Part shown: positions 24,709 to 33,488 of the stretch, in pieces
Layout of the letters: every line of letters starts with the position of its first letter
How positions within the stretch are numbered: position 1 is the stretch's first letter
NCBI GenBank assembly: GCA_009843525.1
Contig: VYDH01000018.1
Coordinates: forward strand, 1 to 64,000
Direction: 5' to 3'
DNA length: 64,000 nucleotides
Origin: Acidimicrobiales bacterium
Lineage (GTDB): Bacteria > Actinomycetota > Acidimicrobiia > Acidimicrobiales > Poriferisodalaceae
Translations under genes and position numbers: made by a program
Notes under the pieces: generated by a model
Told to the model about the DNA's origin: nothing
Seen by the model: only the letters and a program-made list of their open reading frames with translations
The model's database searches: none

Positions 24709-25447
24709 AGTGCAGGCGGCGGGCGAACATGTCCAGCAGCAGCTCCCAGTGGCGCTCGGCGGTGGGCTTGTCGTACACCTCCCGCTGGGGGAACACGAAG
24801 CCGTGGTGGGTGCCGTCCACCCAGTAGGTCTGCGCATCGGTGCCGGCATCGGCGAACGCCTTGCACAGCCGGTCGTAGTGCGCCCGGTCGACGTAGTCGT
24901 CGTGCTCGGCGGACATCACCAGCACCTCGCCGCCGATGTCGGGCGCCCGCAGGTGCGGCGAGTCGTCGGCGTCGACCGCCAGCCGCACCCCGTGAATCGA
25001 CGCAGCGGCCGTGATCTGGTCGGGATAGTCGGCGGCCAGCCAGATCGCCATCGGGCCGGTCATGCAGTAGCCGGTGGTGCCGACCCGCTCGGTGCTGGCC
25101 GCCGGATCCGCGTCGGCGTACCGCATCAGCGCCGCTGCGTCACGCGACACCATCGCATTGGACAGGTTGGTCATCAGCTCGAACATGAACTTGCGGCTGG
25201 CCGGGTCGTCACGCTGCACGATGAAGCCCGGCACGTCGCGGTAGTACAGGTTCGGCAGCAGCACGTAGTAGCCGACGGTGGCGATGCGCCGGGCCATGTC
25301 GTGCAGCTCTTCGCGCTTGCCGGGCGCGTCCATCAGGAACAGCACCGTCGGGAACGGCCCCGGTCGGCGCTCGCTGGGTTCGGGGTGCACCACGAAGGTG
25401 CTCATCTCGCCCTCGCCGGTGTCGATCGAGACGTGGTCTTCGAACAT
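24707..25447 (-). CDS. Dienelactone hydrolase family protein
   Basis: The protein has 246 residues with an alpha/beta-hydrolase fold. The Cys-type nucleophile of the family is visible as Cys128 in GTTGYCMTGPMA, with the acid in SAEHDDYVD and the base in DGTHHGFVFP. Classical members open the lactone ring of 4-carboxymethylenebutenolide in chloroaromatic pathways; many homologues are general esterases. ATG 25447 has an excellent AAGGAGG ribosome site, which rules out the longer upstream frame. The gene is divergent from the enoyl-CoA hydratase gene across 70 bases. Substrate not determined. Confidence 0.88.
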   Translation of the reverse strand: MFEDHVSIDTGEGEMSTFVVHPEPSERRPGPFPTVLFLMDAPGKREELHDMARRIATVGYYVLLPNLYYRDVPGFIVQRDDPASRKFMFELMTNLSNAMVSRDAAALMRYADADPAASTERVGTTGYCMTGPMAIWLAADYPDQITAAASIHGVRLAVDADDSPHLRAPDIGGEVLVMSAEHDDYVDRAHYDRLCKAFADAGTDAQTYWVDGTHHGFVFPQREVYDKPTAERHWELLLDMFARRLH

Positions 25448-25504
25448 CGCTGCCTCCTTGGGTACGGCCGTGCCCTTCCACGGCCTGCTGCCAGCCCTCT
25501 GGCA

Positions 25505-25510
25505 TACCAT
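25505..25510 (+). promoter_or_regulatory. TACCAT -10 box, leaderless promoter of the enoyl-CoA hydratase gene
   Basis: TACCAT ends 7 nt before ATG 25518, the start that matches the family N-terminus. Confidence 0.6.
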
Positions 25511-25517
25511 CCCGGCC

Positions 25518-26333
25518 ATGCAGGCACTCGACTTCGAACCGCAGTACTTCGTCTACGAGGAGATCCGGCCCCGGGTGGCCCGCATCACCATCAACCGGCC
25601 CGAGGTGCGCAACGCCATCAACACCCCGGCCCACAAGGAGTGGTCCGACATCTTGGATCACGCTGCTTCTGACGACGACATCTGGCTGATGGTCATCACC
25701 GGTGTGGGCCAGCAGGCGTTCTGCGCCGGGCGCGACCTCAAGCATCTGTCGATGGTGCGGCACGCCGACGAGGCCACCCAGGCTGCCGATCGGGAGTTGA
25801 TGGACCAGGTGACTCGGCTCATCGAGCGGTTCGACTACCCCAAGCCGCTGATCGCCCAGGTGAACGGCGTGGCGCTCGGCGGCGGCTTCGAAGTGGCCAT
25901 GGCCTGCGATCTCGTGGTGGCCGCCGACCACGCCCAGTTCGGGCTGACCGAGCCGCTGCGGGGCCTGTACGCGGGCGGCGGGGGAGTGCACCGCCTGCCC
26001 CGCCAGATTCCCATGAAGCTGGCGATGGAGTACCTGCTGACGGCGCGCACCATGAGCGCGCAGCGGGCGCTGGAGCTGGGCATCGTCAACGACGTGGTGC
26101 CCTACGACGAGCTCGAAGCGGCCACCGACCGGCTGATCGACGACATCATGCGGTGCGCGCCGCTGTCCATCCAGGCCACCAAGCAGGCGGCGATGCGCGG
26201 GCTCGACATGCCGCTCGGCGAGGCGTTCCACCACCCGTATCCGGCAGTGGCCCGCCTGATGGCCAGCGAGGACGTGAAGGAAGGCCCCCGAGCCTTCGCC
26301 GAGAAGCGTGAACCCAACTGGCAAGGCCGCTAA
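25518..26333 (+). CDS. Enoyl-CoA hydratase/isomerase family protein (crotonase)
   Basis: The protein has 271 residues. The crotonase fold is clear: VARITINRPEVRNAINTPAH, the oxyanion-hole segment AFCAGRDLKHLSM, PLIAQVNGVALGGGFEVAMA and a Glu in FGLTEPLRGLYAG. Typical members hydrate or isomerise an acyl-CoA double bond in beta-oxidation or ring-cleavage pathways. The AGGGGVHRLPRQIP loop and APLSIQATKQAAMRG helix are conserved. It stands in front of an amidase gene on the same strand and opposite a dienelactone hydrolase gene, a setting compatible with catabolism. The exact acyl group is unknown. Confidence 0.92.
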   Translation: MQALDFEPQYFVYEEIRPRVARITINRPEVRNAINTPAHKEWSDILDHAASDDDIWLMVITGVGQQAFCAGRDLKHLSMVRHADEATQAADRELMDQVTRLIERFDYPKPLIAQVNGVALGGGFEVAMACDLVVAADHAQFGLTEPLRGLYAGGGGVHRLPRQIPMKLAMEYLLTARTMSAQRALELGIVNDVVPYDELEAATDRLIDDIMRCAPLSIQATKQAAMRGLDMPLGEAFHHPYPAVARLMASEDVKEGPRAFAEKREPNWQGR

Positions 26334-26417
26334 AGGCGGCTGCGCGATACTGCGCCGTTGATGGCGGGTCTGCGGACCGGCACAGCGAGCGGCAGACCCA
26401 CAGCGACAGGGGCGAAG

Positions 26418-27890
26418 ATGACCGATGCAACAGCGCTGGCAGCACGTGTGCGAGCCGAGGAGGCCGACACCGTTGCGACAGTCGAGGAGGCCATCAGCCG
26501 CTGCGAGCAGCTGAACCCGACGATCAACGCAATCGTCGTCGACACGTTCGGCTCAGCTCGGACGCAGGCCGCTGAACAGGCCGGCGGTGGCCATCGGGAC
26601 GGGTTGCTGGCCGGGGTGCCGATCGCGCTGAAGGACCTGTTCTGCCCGGTCGAGGGCGAACCCGCTTATCAGGGCAACTGCCGGCTCGCCGAGCTCGACC
26701 ACCGCTACAGCGAAACCGGGGCAGTGGCGCGCCGGTGGGCCGAGGCTGGTGCGATCAGCATCGGCCATTCGCACAGCCCCGAGCTTGGCGGCGGGCAATG
26801 CCCCGGTGCGGCCGAGACGATGCTGTATGGCCCCACCCGCAACCCCTGGAACACCGACCACACGGTGCTCGGCTCCAGCGGTGGCGCGGCGGCAGCCGTG
26901 GCGGCGGGCATCGTGCCCATCGCGCACGCCAGCGACGGCGGCGGCTCCATCCGCATACCCGCCAGCGCCAACGGGCTCGTGGGACTCAAGCCGTCACGCG
27001 GCCGGATCTCGAGCGCCCCGGCCGGCGAGGGCTGGGGCGGCGGCACCACCGACGGGGCTGTAGCTCTGACCGTGCGCGACGCGGCGCTGGCGCTCGATGT
27101 GCTGGCCGGGCCCGAACCCGGCGATCCGTACGTGCCGGCCCACCCCGCGCCGGCCGACGGTTATGTCGCCGAGGTCGGCCAAAGTCCCGGGCAACTGCGC
27201 ATCGGCGTCAGCTCCACGATCCCGTTCGAGGACACCGATCCGTTCTGCACTCAGGCCGCCGAAGCCGCTGCCAGCCTGCTTGACGGCCTCGGCCATTGCG
27301 TCGAGCAAGCACTGCCCGAAGCCATGGCGACCAACGACTACATGTACGACTACGTCCGCATCATGCGCGCCAGCGCCACAGCGACGATGCGATCCTTCGA
27401 GAGCGTGCTGGGACGCCCGTGGGGCGAAGACGACATGGAGCCCGTCGCGTGGATCAACTACCAGCGCGGCGCCAAGATCAGCGGGGCTGACATCCTGGCG
27501 AGCCGGGAGCGCCTGCACCTGTTCACCCGCCGCCTCGTGCAGTGGTGGAACCCCCAGCCCGGCACCGGCGACGGCTTCGACCTGCTGCTGACCCCCACGC
27601 TGGGCCTGGTGCCGCCCCCGGTCGGCTACCTGGTCGATGGCGACGAGCGCACGCTGGTGCGGCGCTTGGCCAAGGTGACGCCCTACTTGCCGCAGTTCAA
27701 CGTCAGCGGCCAGCCTGCCATCTCAGTGCCGCTCGGCACGCCCGAAGGGATGTCGCCCGAGGGGCTCCCCATCGGGGTCCAGCTCGTGGCAGCGCCAGGC
27801 CGCGAGGACGTGCTGCTGCGGGTCGCCGCCCAGATGGAACAGGCTGCACCCTGGTCGGGGCGCCGCCCGCCGGTCCACGCGACCAACTGA
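26418..27890 (+). CDS. Amidase signature enzyme
   Basis: The protein has 490 residues. The Ser-cisSer-Lys triad is complete: Lys72 in VPIALKDLF, the cis-Ser in LGSSGGAAAAVAA (about 153-154) and nucleophile Ser177 in SDGGGSIRIPASANG. It hydrolyses amides to acids and ammonia in the cytoplasm. ATG 26418 is chosen because AGGGGCGAAG lies just upstream and MTDATALAARVRAEE is the natural N-terminus; a longer frame from TTG 26358 or ATG 26361 behind GATACT would add a low-complexity 19-20 residues. It follows the enoyl-CoA hydratase gene closely. This is one of three amidases in the window, all with intact triads. Confidence 0.9.
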   Translation: MTDATALAARVRAEEADTVATVEEAISRCEQLNPTINAIVVDTFGSARTQAAEQAGGGHRDGLLAGVPIALKDLFCPVEGEPAYQGNCRLAELDHRYSETGAVARRWAEAGAISIGHSHSPELGGGQCPGAAETMLYGPTRNPWNTDHTVLGSSGGAAAAVAAGIVPIAHASDGGGSIRIPASANGLVGLKPSRGRISSAPAGEGWGGGTTDGAVALTVRDAALALDVLAGPEPGDPYVPAHPAPADGYVAEVGQSPGQLRIGVSSTIPFEDTDPFCTQAAEAAASLLDGLGHCVEQALPEAMATNDYMYDYVRIMRASATATMRSFESVLGRPWGEDDMEPVAWINYQRGAKISGADILASRERLHLFTRRLVQWWNPQPGTGDGFDLLLTPTLGLVPPPVGYLVDGDERTLVRRLAKVTPYLPQFNVSGQPAISVPLGTPEGMSPEGLPIGVQLVAAPGREDVLLRVAAQMEQAAPWSGRRPPVHATN

Positions 27891-27909
27891 ACAAGCTCCC
27901 GGCTGCGAC

Positions 27910-27928
27910 CGGCGAAGTCAGCTCGCCG
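27910..27928. terminator. Short hairpin between convergent amidase and DMT genes
   Basis: CGGCGA/TCGCCG (6 bp, 7-base loop) sits in the 44-base gap between the two stop codons. Confidence 0.45.
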
Positions 27929-27934
27929 TCAGCC

Positions 27935-28870
27935 CTAGGTCAGCTTCGTGCGGGACTGGTCGAGCACCACGGCTGCGAGCGCGAACATCACCACCGCCAT
28001 CCCGACGAACTGCCACAGCGACACCTGATCGCCGAGGAACACCCACGCCATCAGCGTGCTCGTGACTGGGATGGCCAGCGTCATCGTGGAGCCCAGCCAC
28101 GACGGGATGCGCACCAGCGACCAGTTCATCAACATGTGGCTGGCGACACCGGGTCCGATGGCCATGATGCCCAGCCACAGCCACGCCCCCGCCGATGGCC
28201 AGTCGAAGACCTGCCCCGAGGCCAGCGCGAACGGCGTGGCCACCAACGAGCACACCAGCGCACTGCCGCCCGTGTATTGGGCCGCAGCGATCTTCTGCGT
28301 GCTGAGCTTGGAGAACACGAAATAGCCCGTCCAGGCGAACAATGCACCGAACGCCAGCAGGTCGCCGAACACGCTCCACTCGGTCAGGCCCGATGAGCCC
28401 AACACGACGATCGCGATGCCGCCGATCGCCACCAGCGCCAGTCCCCAATGGCGCCGGCCCGGCTGCTCGTCGAAGATCCTGGGTGCCAGGAACAGCATCA
28501 GCAGCGGCTGCAAGGATGCCACCACCGTGGCGTTGGCCACCGTGGTCATCCGCAGGGCGACGAAGAACAGCATGATGTCGAACGCCAGCGAGAAGCCGCC
28601 CCAGAACGAGACCTTGATTGACGACAGCCGCAGCGGCGTGCGGTTGGCCCACAGGAACAGAGCGACGAGCCCGGTGTAGAGCCACATCCGCCAGAACACG
28701 ACGGCCAGCGGCCCGAGTTCGGAGATGCCCTTGGCGATCACGCCCGAGGCGGCCCATCCCACCATCGCCACGGCAGCCGCGGGCACCCCCAGTGCGCGCT
28801 CGGACAGAGCAGGTGCACCGCGCCCCCCGTACGGCGCTCCCGGCGCCGTGCCCGGTCCGCTGTCGGCCAT
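27935..28870 (-). CDS. EamA/DMT-superfamily membrane transporter
   Basis: The protein has 311 residues with about ten hydrophobic segments and the two-repeat EamA layout. Typical landmarks are VGWAASGVIAKGISELGPLA, FWRMWLYTGLVALFLW, MTTVANATVVASLQPLLMLF in the first half and LVRIPSWLGSTMTLAIPVTS with FLGDQVSLWQFVGMAVVM in the second. Members export metabolites or amino acids. ATG 28870 starts after a poor upstream frame. It is divergent from the RraA-like gene and convergent with the amidase gene. Substrate unknown. Confidence 0.88.
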   Translation of the reverse strand: MADSGPGTAPGAPYGGRGAPALSERALGVPAAAVAMVGWAASGVIAKGISELGPLAVVFWRMWLYTGLVALFLWANRTPLRLSSIKVSFWGGFSLAFDIMLFFVALRMTTVANATVVASLQPLLMLFLAPRIFDEQPGRRHWGLALVAIGGIAIVVLGSSGLTEWSVFGDLLAFGALFAWTGYFVFSKLSTQKIAAAQYTGGSALVCSLVATPFALASGQVFDWPSAGAWLWLGIMAIGPGVASHMLMNWSLVRIPSWLGSTMTLAIPVTSTLMAWVFLGDQVSLWQFVGMAVVMFALAAVVLDQSRTKLT

Positions 28871-28972
28871 GTGCCTGCTCCGCCCCGCCGTTCCAGCCTG
28901 CAAATCGCGGCCGCGGGCAAGCCGAGCCGATACCGGAAGACTACGCCTCGGTTGTGCCAGTCTTCTCGACAA

Positions 28973-29017
28973 GAGGCTGAGCCGTTAGGCGAAGCCGTGG
29001 CCCGAGCGGCCCGTGAG
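28973..29017 (-). repeat. 45-bp dispersed intergenic repeat, copy B (inverted)
   Basis: It is an inverted copy of 24664-24708 with three mismatches, in the gap between divergent genes. An adjacent perfect 7-bp hairpin (GAAGACT/AGTCTTC, 28936-28965) lies on the DMT gene side. Confidence 0.75.
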
Positions 29018-29097
29018 CGATAGCGAACAAGAGCGGGATTTGACTGGTGCGACCACGAGAAGGTTCACCTACCTGCGCGGCTCCACAGGAGGAAGCC

Positions 29098-29823
29098 ATG
29101 GCAACAGCAGAACACCGACCGACCGAGCTCACCGACGACATGCGCATGAAGCTGAACGCGGTGTCCACGGCGACGCTTGCGGGCCAGATGCAGAGGCGCG
29201 GGATGCGCAACAGCTTTCTGAACGGGCTGAGGCCGCTGAACGAGGGTCAGCGAATGCTCGGCTACGCCCACACGCTGCGCTTCGTGCCCAAGCGCGAAGA
29301 CTTCGAACGCCGGCTGGAGGGTCCGAACGCGCAGCGCCGGGCCGTGGAGTCCATCGAGCCCGAAGAGGTGCTCATTGTGGAGGCGCGTGGAGAGCCGCAT
29401 GCCGGCACCATCGGCGACATCTTCACTATGCGCATCAAGCACCTCGGCGCTTCCGGCTTCGTCACCGACGGCGCGCTGCGCGACACGCCGGCCGTGGCCG
29501 ATGTCGGCCTGCCCGTGTATCACCAGTCATCCCACGCGGCGACCCTCGGCCGCGTGCATACGCCGCTCGAACACCAGGTGCCCATCGCCTGCGCCGGCGT
29601 CACGGTGTTTCCGGGCGACATCATCGTGGGCGACGGCGAGGGGGCCGTGGTCATCCCGGCGCTGCTCGCCGAGGAGGTCGCCGACGACTCCTATGCCCAG
29701 GAGCTCGAAGAGGAGTGGGCCATCGAGCGGGTCGCTGCCGGCGAGAGCTCGATCGGCACATTCCCCATCGCCAAGGATCGTCGTGCCGAGTTCGAGGAGT
29801 GGCTGGCCAAGCGCCAGGGCTGA
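29098..29823 (+). CDS. RraA-like protein, 4-hydroxy-4-methyl-2-oxoglutarate aldolase family
   Basis: The protein has 241 residues. It resembles the RraA/HMG-aldolase family: STATLAGQMQRRGMRN near the start, then GTIGDIFTMRIKHLGASGFV and TDGALRDTPAVADVGLPVYH, with a Gly-rich VFPGDIIVGDGEGAVVIP. The family includes pyruvate aldolases that finish protocatechuate or gallate 4,5-cleavage and RNase E regulators. ATG 29098 has a strong AGGAGG site. It heads a same-strand set with a VOC dioxygenase, an HpaB-type hydroxylase and two more enzymes, so the aldolase role is favoured over RNA regulation. Confidence 0.85.
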   Translation: MATAEHRPTELTDDMRMKLNAVSTATLAGQMQRRGMRNSFLNGLRPLNEGQRMLGYAHTLRFVPKREDFERRLEGPNAQRRAVESIEPEEVLIVEARGEPHAGTIGDIFTMRIKHLGASGFVTDGALRDTPAVADVGLPVYHQSSHAATLGRVHTPLEHQVPIACAGVTVFPGDIIVGDGEGAVVIPALLAEEVADDSYAQELEEEWAIERVAAGESSIGTFPIAKDRRAEFEEWLAKRQG

Positions 29824-29858
29824 CGTCGACGCCCCACAGGCCGAAATGCGGGTGGGGC

Positions 29859-29864
29859 TAGGCT
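29859..29864 (+). promoter_or_regulatory. TAGGCT promoter-like box upstream of the VOC gene
   Basis: TAGGCT lies 63 nt before ATG 29928 in the 104-base gap, allowing transcription of the later catabolic genes apart from the aldolase gene, with a leader of about 55 nt. Confidence 0.35.
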
Positions 29865-29927
29865 CCTCTTACAGAAGCAGCGGTCGGCTGGAGGCTCCGG
29901 CAACACATCCGACAAGGCGGTCAGTCC

Positions 29928-30500
29928 ATGAGCGAAGCGATCAAGAAGCGCACGAGCGCAGTCACGCCGCGGGGCCTGAATCACCTGGTGCTGAACGTGC
30001 GCGACATCGAGGAGTCGCATCACTTCTGGTGCGACTTGCTGGGCTTCAAGCAAGTCGGCGAGCTCGAGCCGCGTGGCGGCAAGCCGCCGGCCATGAACAT
30101 GCGCTTCTACAGCGGCGTCATCGACGACGTGAACCATCACGACATCGCGCTCGTGGAGCGTCCGGAGCTGCCGGCGCCACCCGAGAAATGGAGCATGGTC
30201 GAGGGCGCGTGCGCGGTGAACCACATCGCGATCACCTATCCGGATCGGGAGTCGTGGCTGGAACAGGTGCAATTCCTCGAGGAGCGGGGAGTGCCGATGA
30301 ACGTCCGCGTCGATCACGGCATGACTCACAGCGTGTACGTCAACGATCCCAACGGCTACGGCGTGGAAGTGCTGTACGAGCTGCCTGAGGAAGTCTGGAA
30401 GCACGACATCAACGGTGCCCTCAACTACGCCAAGCGACTGCCTCCCGAAGATCTGCTGGTTGACGACACCGACTACGAGACCGACTTCTCACCAGCCTGA
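29928..30500 (+). CDS. VOC-family dioxygenase-like protein (extradiol type)
   Basis: The protein has 190 residues, with two vicinal-oxygen-chelate modules. Likely metal ligands are His in [11 protein letters not shown], His in [12 protein letters not shown] or [10 protein letters not shown], and Glu in GYGVEVLYE, matching the two-His-one-Glu site of catechol 2,3-dioxygenases. It probably cleaves or isomerises an aromatic intermediate. Its length is that of a small one-domain extradiol enzyme. It lies between the aldolase and the hydroxylase, 41 nt upstream of the latter, in a catabolic operon. Other VOC functions (glyoxalase, fosfomycin resistance) cannot be excluded, but the context argues for a dioxygenase. 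Confidence 0.82.
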   Translation: MSEAIKKRTSAVTPRGLNHLVLNVRDIEESHHFWCDLLGFKQVGELEPRGGKPPAMNMRFYSGVIDDVNHHDIALVERPELPAPPEKWSMVEGACAVNHIAITYPDRESWLEQVQFLEERGVPMNVRVDHGMTHSVYVNDPNGYGVEVLYELPEEVWKHDINGALNYAKRLPPEDLLVDDTDYETDFSPA

Positions 30501-30541
30501 GCTGCCTGGCCGATGAGGGCAGGCACACGGAGGCAAACGAG

Positions 30542-32107
30542 ATGAGCGGGCCGGCTGAGACACGGTCGCCGATGACCGGCGACGAATACGTCGAGAGCCT
30601 GCGCGACGGGCGCACGGTGTACTTCCATGGCGAGAAGGTGCGTGACGTCACCACCCATCCGGCGTTCCGCAACAGCGTGCGCTCCATTGCCCGCCTCTAC
30701 GACGCGCTCGGCGACCCTGCCCAGCAAGACGTGCTGACGTGCGAGACCGACACCGGCTCGGGCGGCAAGACGCACAAGTTCTTCCGGGTGCCTCACAGTG
30801 CAGACGACCTCGTCGGCGCCCGCGACGCCATCGCCGGCTGGCAGCGTCTGACCTATGGCTGGATGGGTCGCAGCCCCGATTACAAGGCGTCGTTCCTGGC
30901 CACCTTGGGAGCGATGCCGGAGTTCTACGGCGACTACTCCGACAACGCCATCCACTGGTATCAGCGCAGCCAGGAGGAGGTGCTGTACTGGAACCACGCC
31001 ATCGTGCATCCGCCGGTCGACCGTCACCTGGGGCCCGATGCGATCCGTGACGTCTGCATGCACGTCGAGCGCGAGACCGACAACGGCCTGGTCGTGTCTG
31101 GCGCCAAGGTCGTGGCCACCGGCTCGGCGCTGACGCACTACAACTTCATCGCCCACTACGGCCAGATACCCATTCAGGACCGTGACTTCGCCATCGTGTG
31201 CACCGCGCCGATGGATGCCGACGGGGTGAAGCTGATCTGCCGCAACTCCTATGAACTGCAGGCGGCTGCCACCGGAAGCGTGTTCGACTACCCGCTGTCG
31301 AGCCGGCTCGACGAGAACGACTCGATCCTGGTGTTCGACCAGGTGCTGATCCCCTGGGAGAACGTGTTCCTGTACGGCGACGTGCCCAAGGCCAACAGCT
31401 TCTTCCCCTCCATCGGCTTCCTGCCTCGGTTCACCTTCCACGGGCTGGCCCGCCTGTGCGTGAAGCTGGACTTCATTGCCGGGCTGCTGTCGAAGGCGCT
31501 GCGCGCCACCGGCACCCGCGACTTCCGGGGTGTGCAGGCCAATCTGGGCGAGGTGATCGCCATCCGTAACCTGATGTGGGGACTCAGCGACGCAATGTGC
31601 CGCAACCCCGATCCGTGGGCGAACGGCGCTGTGCAGCCGTCCGTGCTGTACGGCTTGGCCTACCGCACCTTCACGCCGTACTTCTATCCCCGCATCAAGG
31701 ACATTGTCGAGCAGGTGGTGGCGTCAGGCCTGATCTATGTCAACTCGAACGCCGCCGACTTCAAGTCCGACGAGATCCGGCCGTACCTGGAGCGTTTCGT
31801 GCGAGGCTCGGACGGCATCCCGGCGCTCGAGCGGATGAAGGTCATGAAACTGCTGTGGGATGCCATGGGCAGCGAGTTCGGAGGACGTCACGAGCTGTAC
31901 GAGCGCAACTACGCCGGCAACAACGAACAGATCCGCTACGAGAACGTGCATGCGGCCGATGGGGCGGCACCCGGTCAGGAGTCCTTGACAGCGATGCTCG
32001 AAGGCTTCGCCGAGCAGTGCATGGCCGAGTACGACCTCGACGGCTGGACGATTCCCGGTTTCTTCAACCCCGACGACGTCTCGATCGTGGGCCGCGACTG
32101 GGACTGA
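30542..32107 (+). CDS. 4-hydroxyphenylacetate 3-monooxygenase-type oxygenase (HpaB/PvcC family)
   Basis: The protein has 521 residues, the usual length for HpaB-type FADH2-using oxygenases. Characteristic stretches are [20 protein letters not shown] at the start, then [34 protein letters not shown] and [16 protein letters not shown]. Members hydroxylate phenols next to an existing OH with reduced FAD from a reductase. No reductase is adjacent. ATG 30542 has a GGAGG site. Position after an extradiol-type dioxygenase gene suggests that it makes the catechol-like substrate for ring cleavage; this is inference. Confidence 0.92.
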   Translation: MSGPAETRSPMTGDEYVESLRDGRTVYFHGEKVRDVTTHPAFRNSVRSIARLYDALGDPAQQDVLTCETDTGSGGKTHKFFRVPHSADDLVGARDAIAGWQRLTYGWMGRSPDYKASFLATLGAMPEFYGDYSDNAIHWYQRSQEEVLYWNHAIVHPPVDRHLGPDAIRDVCMHVERETDNGLVVSGAKVVATGSALTHYNFIAHYGQIPIQDRDFAIVCTAPMDADGVKLICRNSYELQAAATGSVFDYPLSSRLDENDSILVFDQVLIPWENVFLYGDVPKANSFFPSIGFLPRFTFHGLARLCVKLDFIAGLLSKALRATGTRDFRGVQANLGEVIAIRNLMWGLSDAMCRNPDPWANGAVQPSVLYGLAYRTFTPYFYPRIKDIVEQVVASGLIYVNSNAADFKSDEIRPYLERFVRGSDGIPALERMKVMKLLWDAMGSEFGGRHELYERNYAGNNEQIRYENVHAADGAAPGQESLTAMLEGFAEQCMAEYDLDGWTIPGFFNPDDVSIVGRDWD

Positions 32108-32160
32108 GCCGCTCCCGCAGCGGGCGCACGCTCGATCACAACCCAGAGTCGAACGCGGAG

Positions 32161-32166
32161 TAGATT
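32161..32166 (+). promoter_or_regulatory. TAGATT -10 box upstream of the luciferase-like gene
   Basis: TAGATT lies 26 nt before GTG 32193, giving a short leader that contains the AAGGAG ribosome site. Confidence 0.4.
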
Positions 32167-32192
32167 TTCTGGCGAGCCGCAAGGAGCACGCC

Positions 32193-33488
32193 GTGAAGTC
32201 GATCTTCTTCCACCTGATGCCGTACCCGGAGCTCCCGCCGGACTTCCCCGAGCAGCACCGCTCGGTGTGGGTCGACATCGACCCCAAGCTGTATGACCCC
32301 ACGGTCGGCCACGAGACCTACAACACGTACCTCGACCAGCTCGAGTTCGCGGCCGAATGCGGGTTCGACGCCGTGGGCATCAATGAGCACCACTCCAACG
32401 GCTACGGGCTCATGCCCAGCCCCAACATCATCGCGGCGGCGCTGTCGCGCAACTGCCCCGACACCAACATCGTGGTGCTGGGCGACTCGGTGGCGCTGTA
32501 CAACCCGCCGCTGCGGGTGGCCGAGGAGATCGCCATGCTCGACGGGATCACCGGCGGGCGCATGATCGCCGGCTTCCCGGTGGGCTCGCCGATGGACACC
32601 ATCTACGCCTACGGCCAGAACCCGGCCACGCTGCGCGAGCGCTACCACGAGGGCGTGGATCTCATCCGCCAGGCGTGGACGTCGGACGAGGTGTTCAGCT
32701 TCAACGGCAACTACAACAAGCTGCGCTACGTCAACGTCTGGCCCCGGCCGGTGCAGCAGCCCCACCCGCCCATCTGGATTCCCGGCGGCGGCTCGGTGGA
32801 CACCTGGGACTGGTGCGCCGCGGAAGACCTCGTGTACTGCTACCTGAGCTACTTCGGCTACAAGGCCGGCTTGCGCACCATGCAGGGCTTCTGGAAGAAG
32901 GTCCAGGAGCTCGGCAAGGAGACCAACCCGTTCCAAGGCGGCTTCGCCCAGTTCATCGCCGTGGCCGACACCGAGGCTGAGGCCTGGGACCTGTACCGCG
33001 AGCCGGCTGAGTACTTCTTCAACACCTGCCTGCACGTGTACGCCGGCTATGCCGACCCGCCTGGTTACAAGACGCCCAACACAGTGCGTGCCGGGGTGGA
33101 AGGCATGGTGGAACGGGCCGCGCGGGAAGCCACCGCCCGGCGCGAGGCCAACGCCGCCGATGCCGCCAAGGCCGGCAGCGCGAAGCCCTCCTACGGCTCG
33201 AAGAAGCTGAGCTTCGAGGACATGGTGGAGAAGGGATACATCATCTTGGGCGACCCCACCCAGGTCACCGAGCAGGTGCATGAGCTGGCCACCACCATGA
33301 ATGTCGGCCACCTGATGGTGTTCAGCCACTTCGGCAACATGGATCCCGAGCTGGTGAAGATGAACACCGAGATGTACGCCACCAAAGTGATGCCAGAAGT
33401 AGCCGGCCTGTTCGAGGACGACTACGAGGACCACTGGTGGCCGAAGACCGACCACCAGCTCGAGCCCGTGGGAAGCCGCGCCCGATGA
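32193..33488 (+). CDS. Luciferase-like (LLM class) flavin-dependent monooxygenase
   Basis: The protein has 431 residues with a TIM-barrel luciferase fold: FAAECGFDAVGINEHHSNGY, RVAEEIAMLDGITGGRMIAG, PVQQPHPPIWIPGGGS and FIAVADTEAEA. An Ala-rich insert (about residues 305-330) separates the last helices. The enzyme would use FMNH2 to insert or add oxygen. GTG 32193 is preceded by AAGGAG. The stop overlaps the following hydrolase start (ATGA), so the two are translationally coupled. Within this operon it could act on a ring-opened or side-chain intermediate; the substrate is not known. Confidence 0.9.
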   Translation: MKSIFFHLMPYPELPPDFPEQHRSVWVDIDPKLYDPTVGHETYNTYLDQLEFAAECGFDAVGINEHHSNGYGLMPSPNIIAAALSRNCPDTNIVVLGDSVALYNPPLRVAEEIAMLDGITGGRMIAGFPVGSPMDTIYAYGQNPATLRERYHEGVDLIRQAWTSDEVFSFNGNYNKLRYVNVWPRPVQQPHPPIWIPGGGSVDTWDWCAAEDLVYCYLSYFGYKAGLRTMQGFWKKVQELGKETNPFQGGFAQFIAVADTEAEAWDLYREPAEYFFNTCLHVYAGYADPPGYKTPNTVRAGVEGMVERAAREATARREANAADAAKAGSAKPSYGSKKLSFEDMVEKGYIILGDPTQVTEQVHELATTMNVGHLMVFSHFGNMDPELVKMNTEMYATKVMPEVAGLFEDDYEDHWWPKTDHQLEPVGSRAR

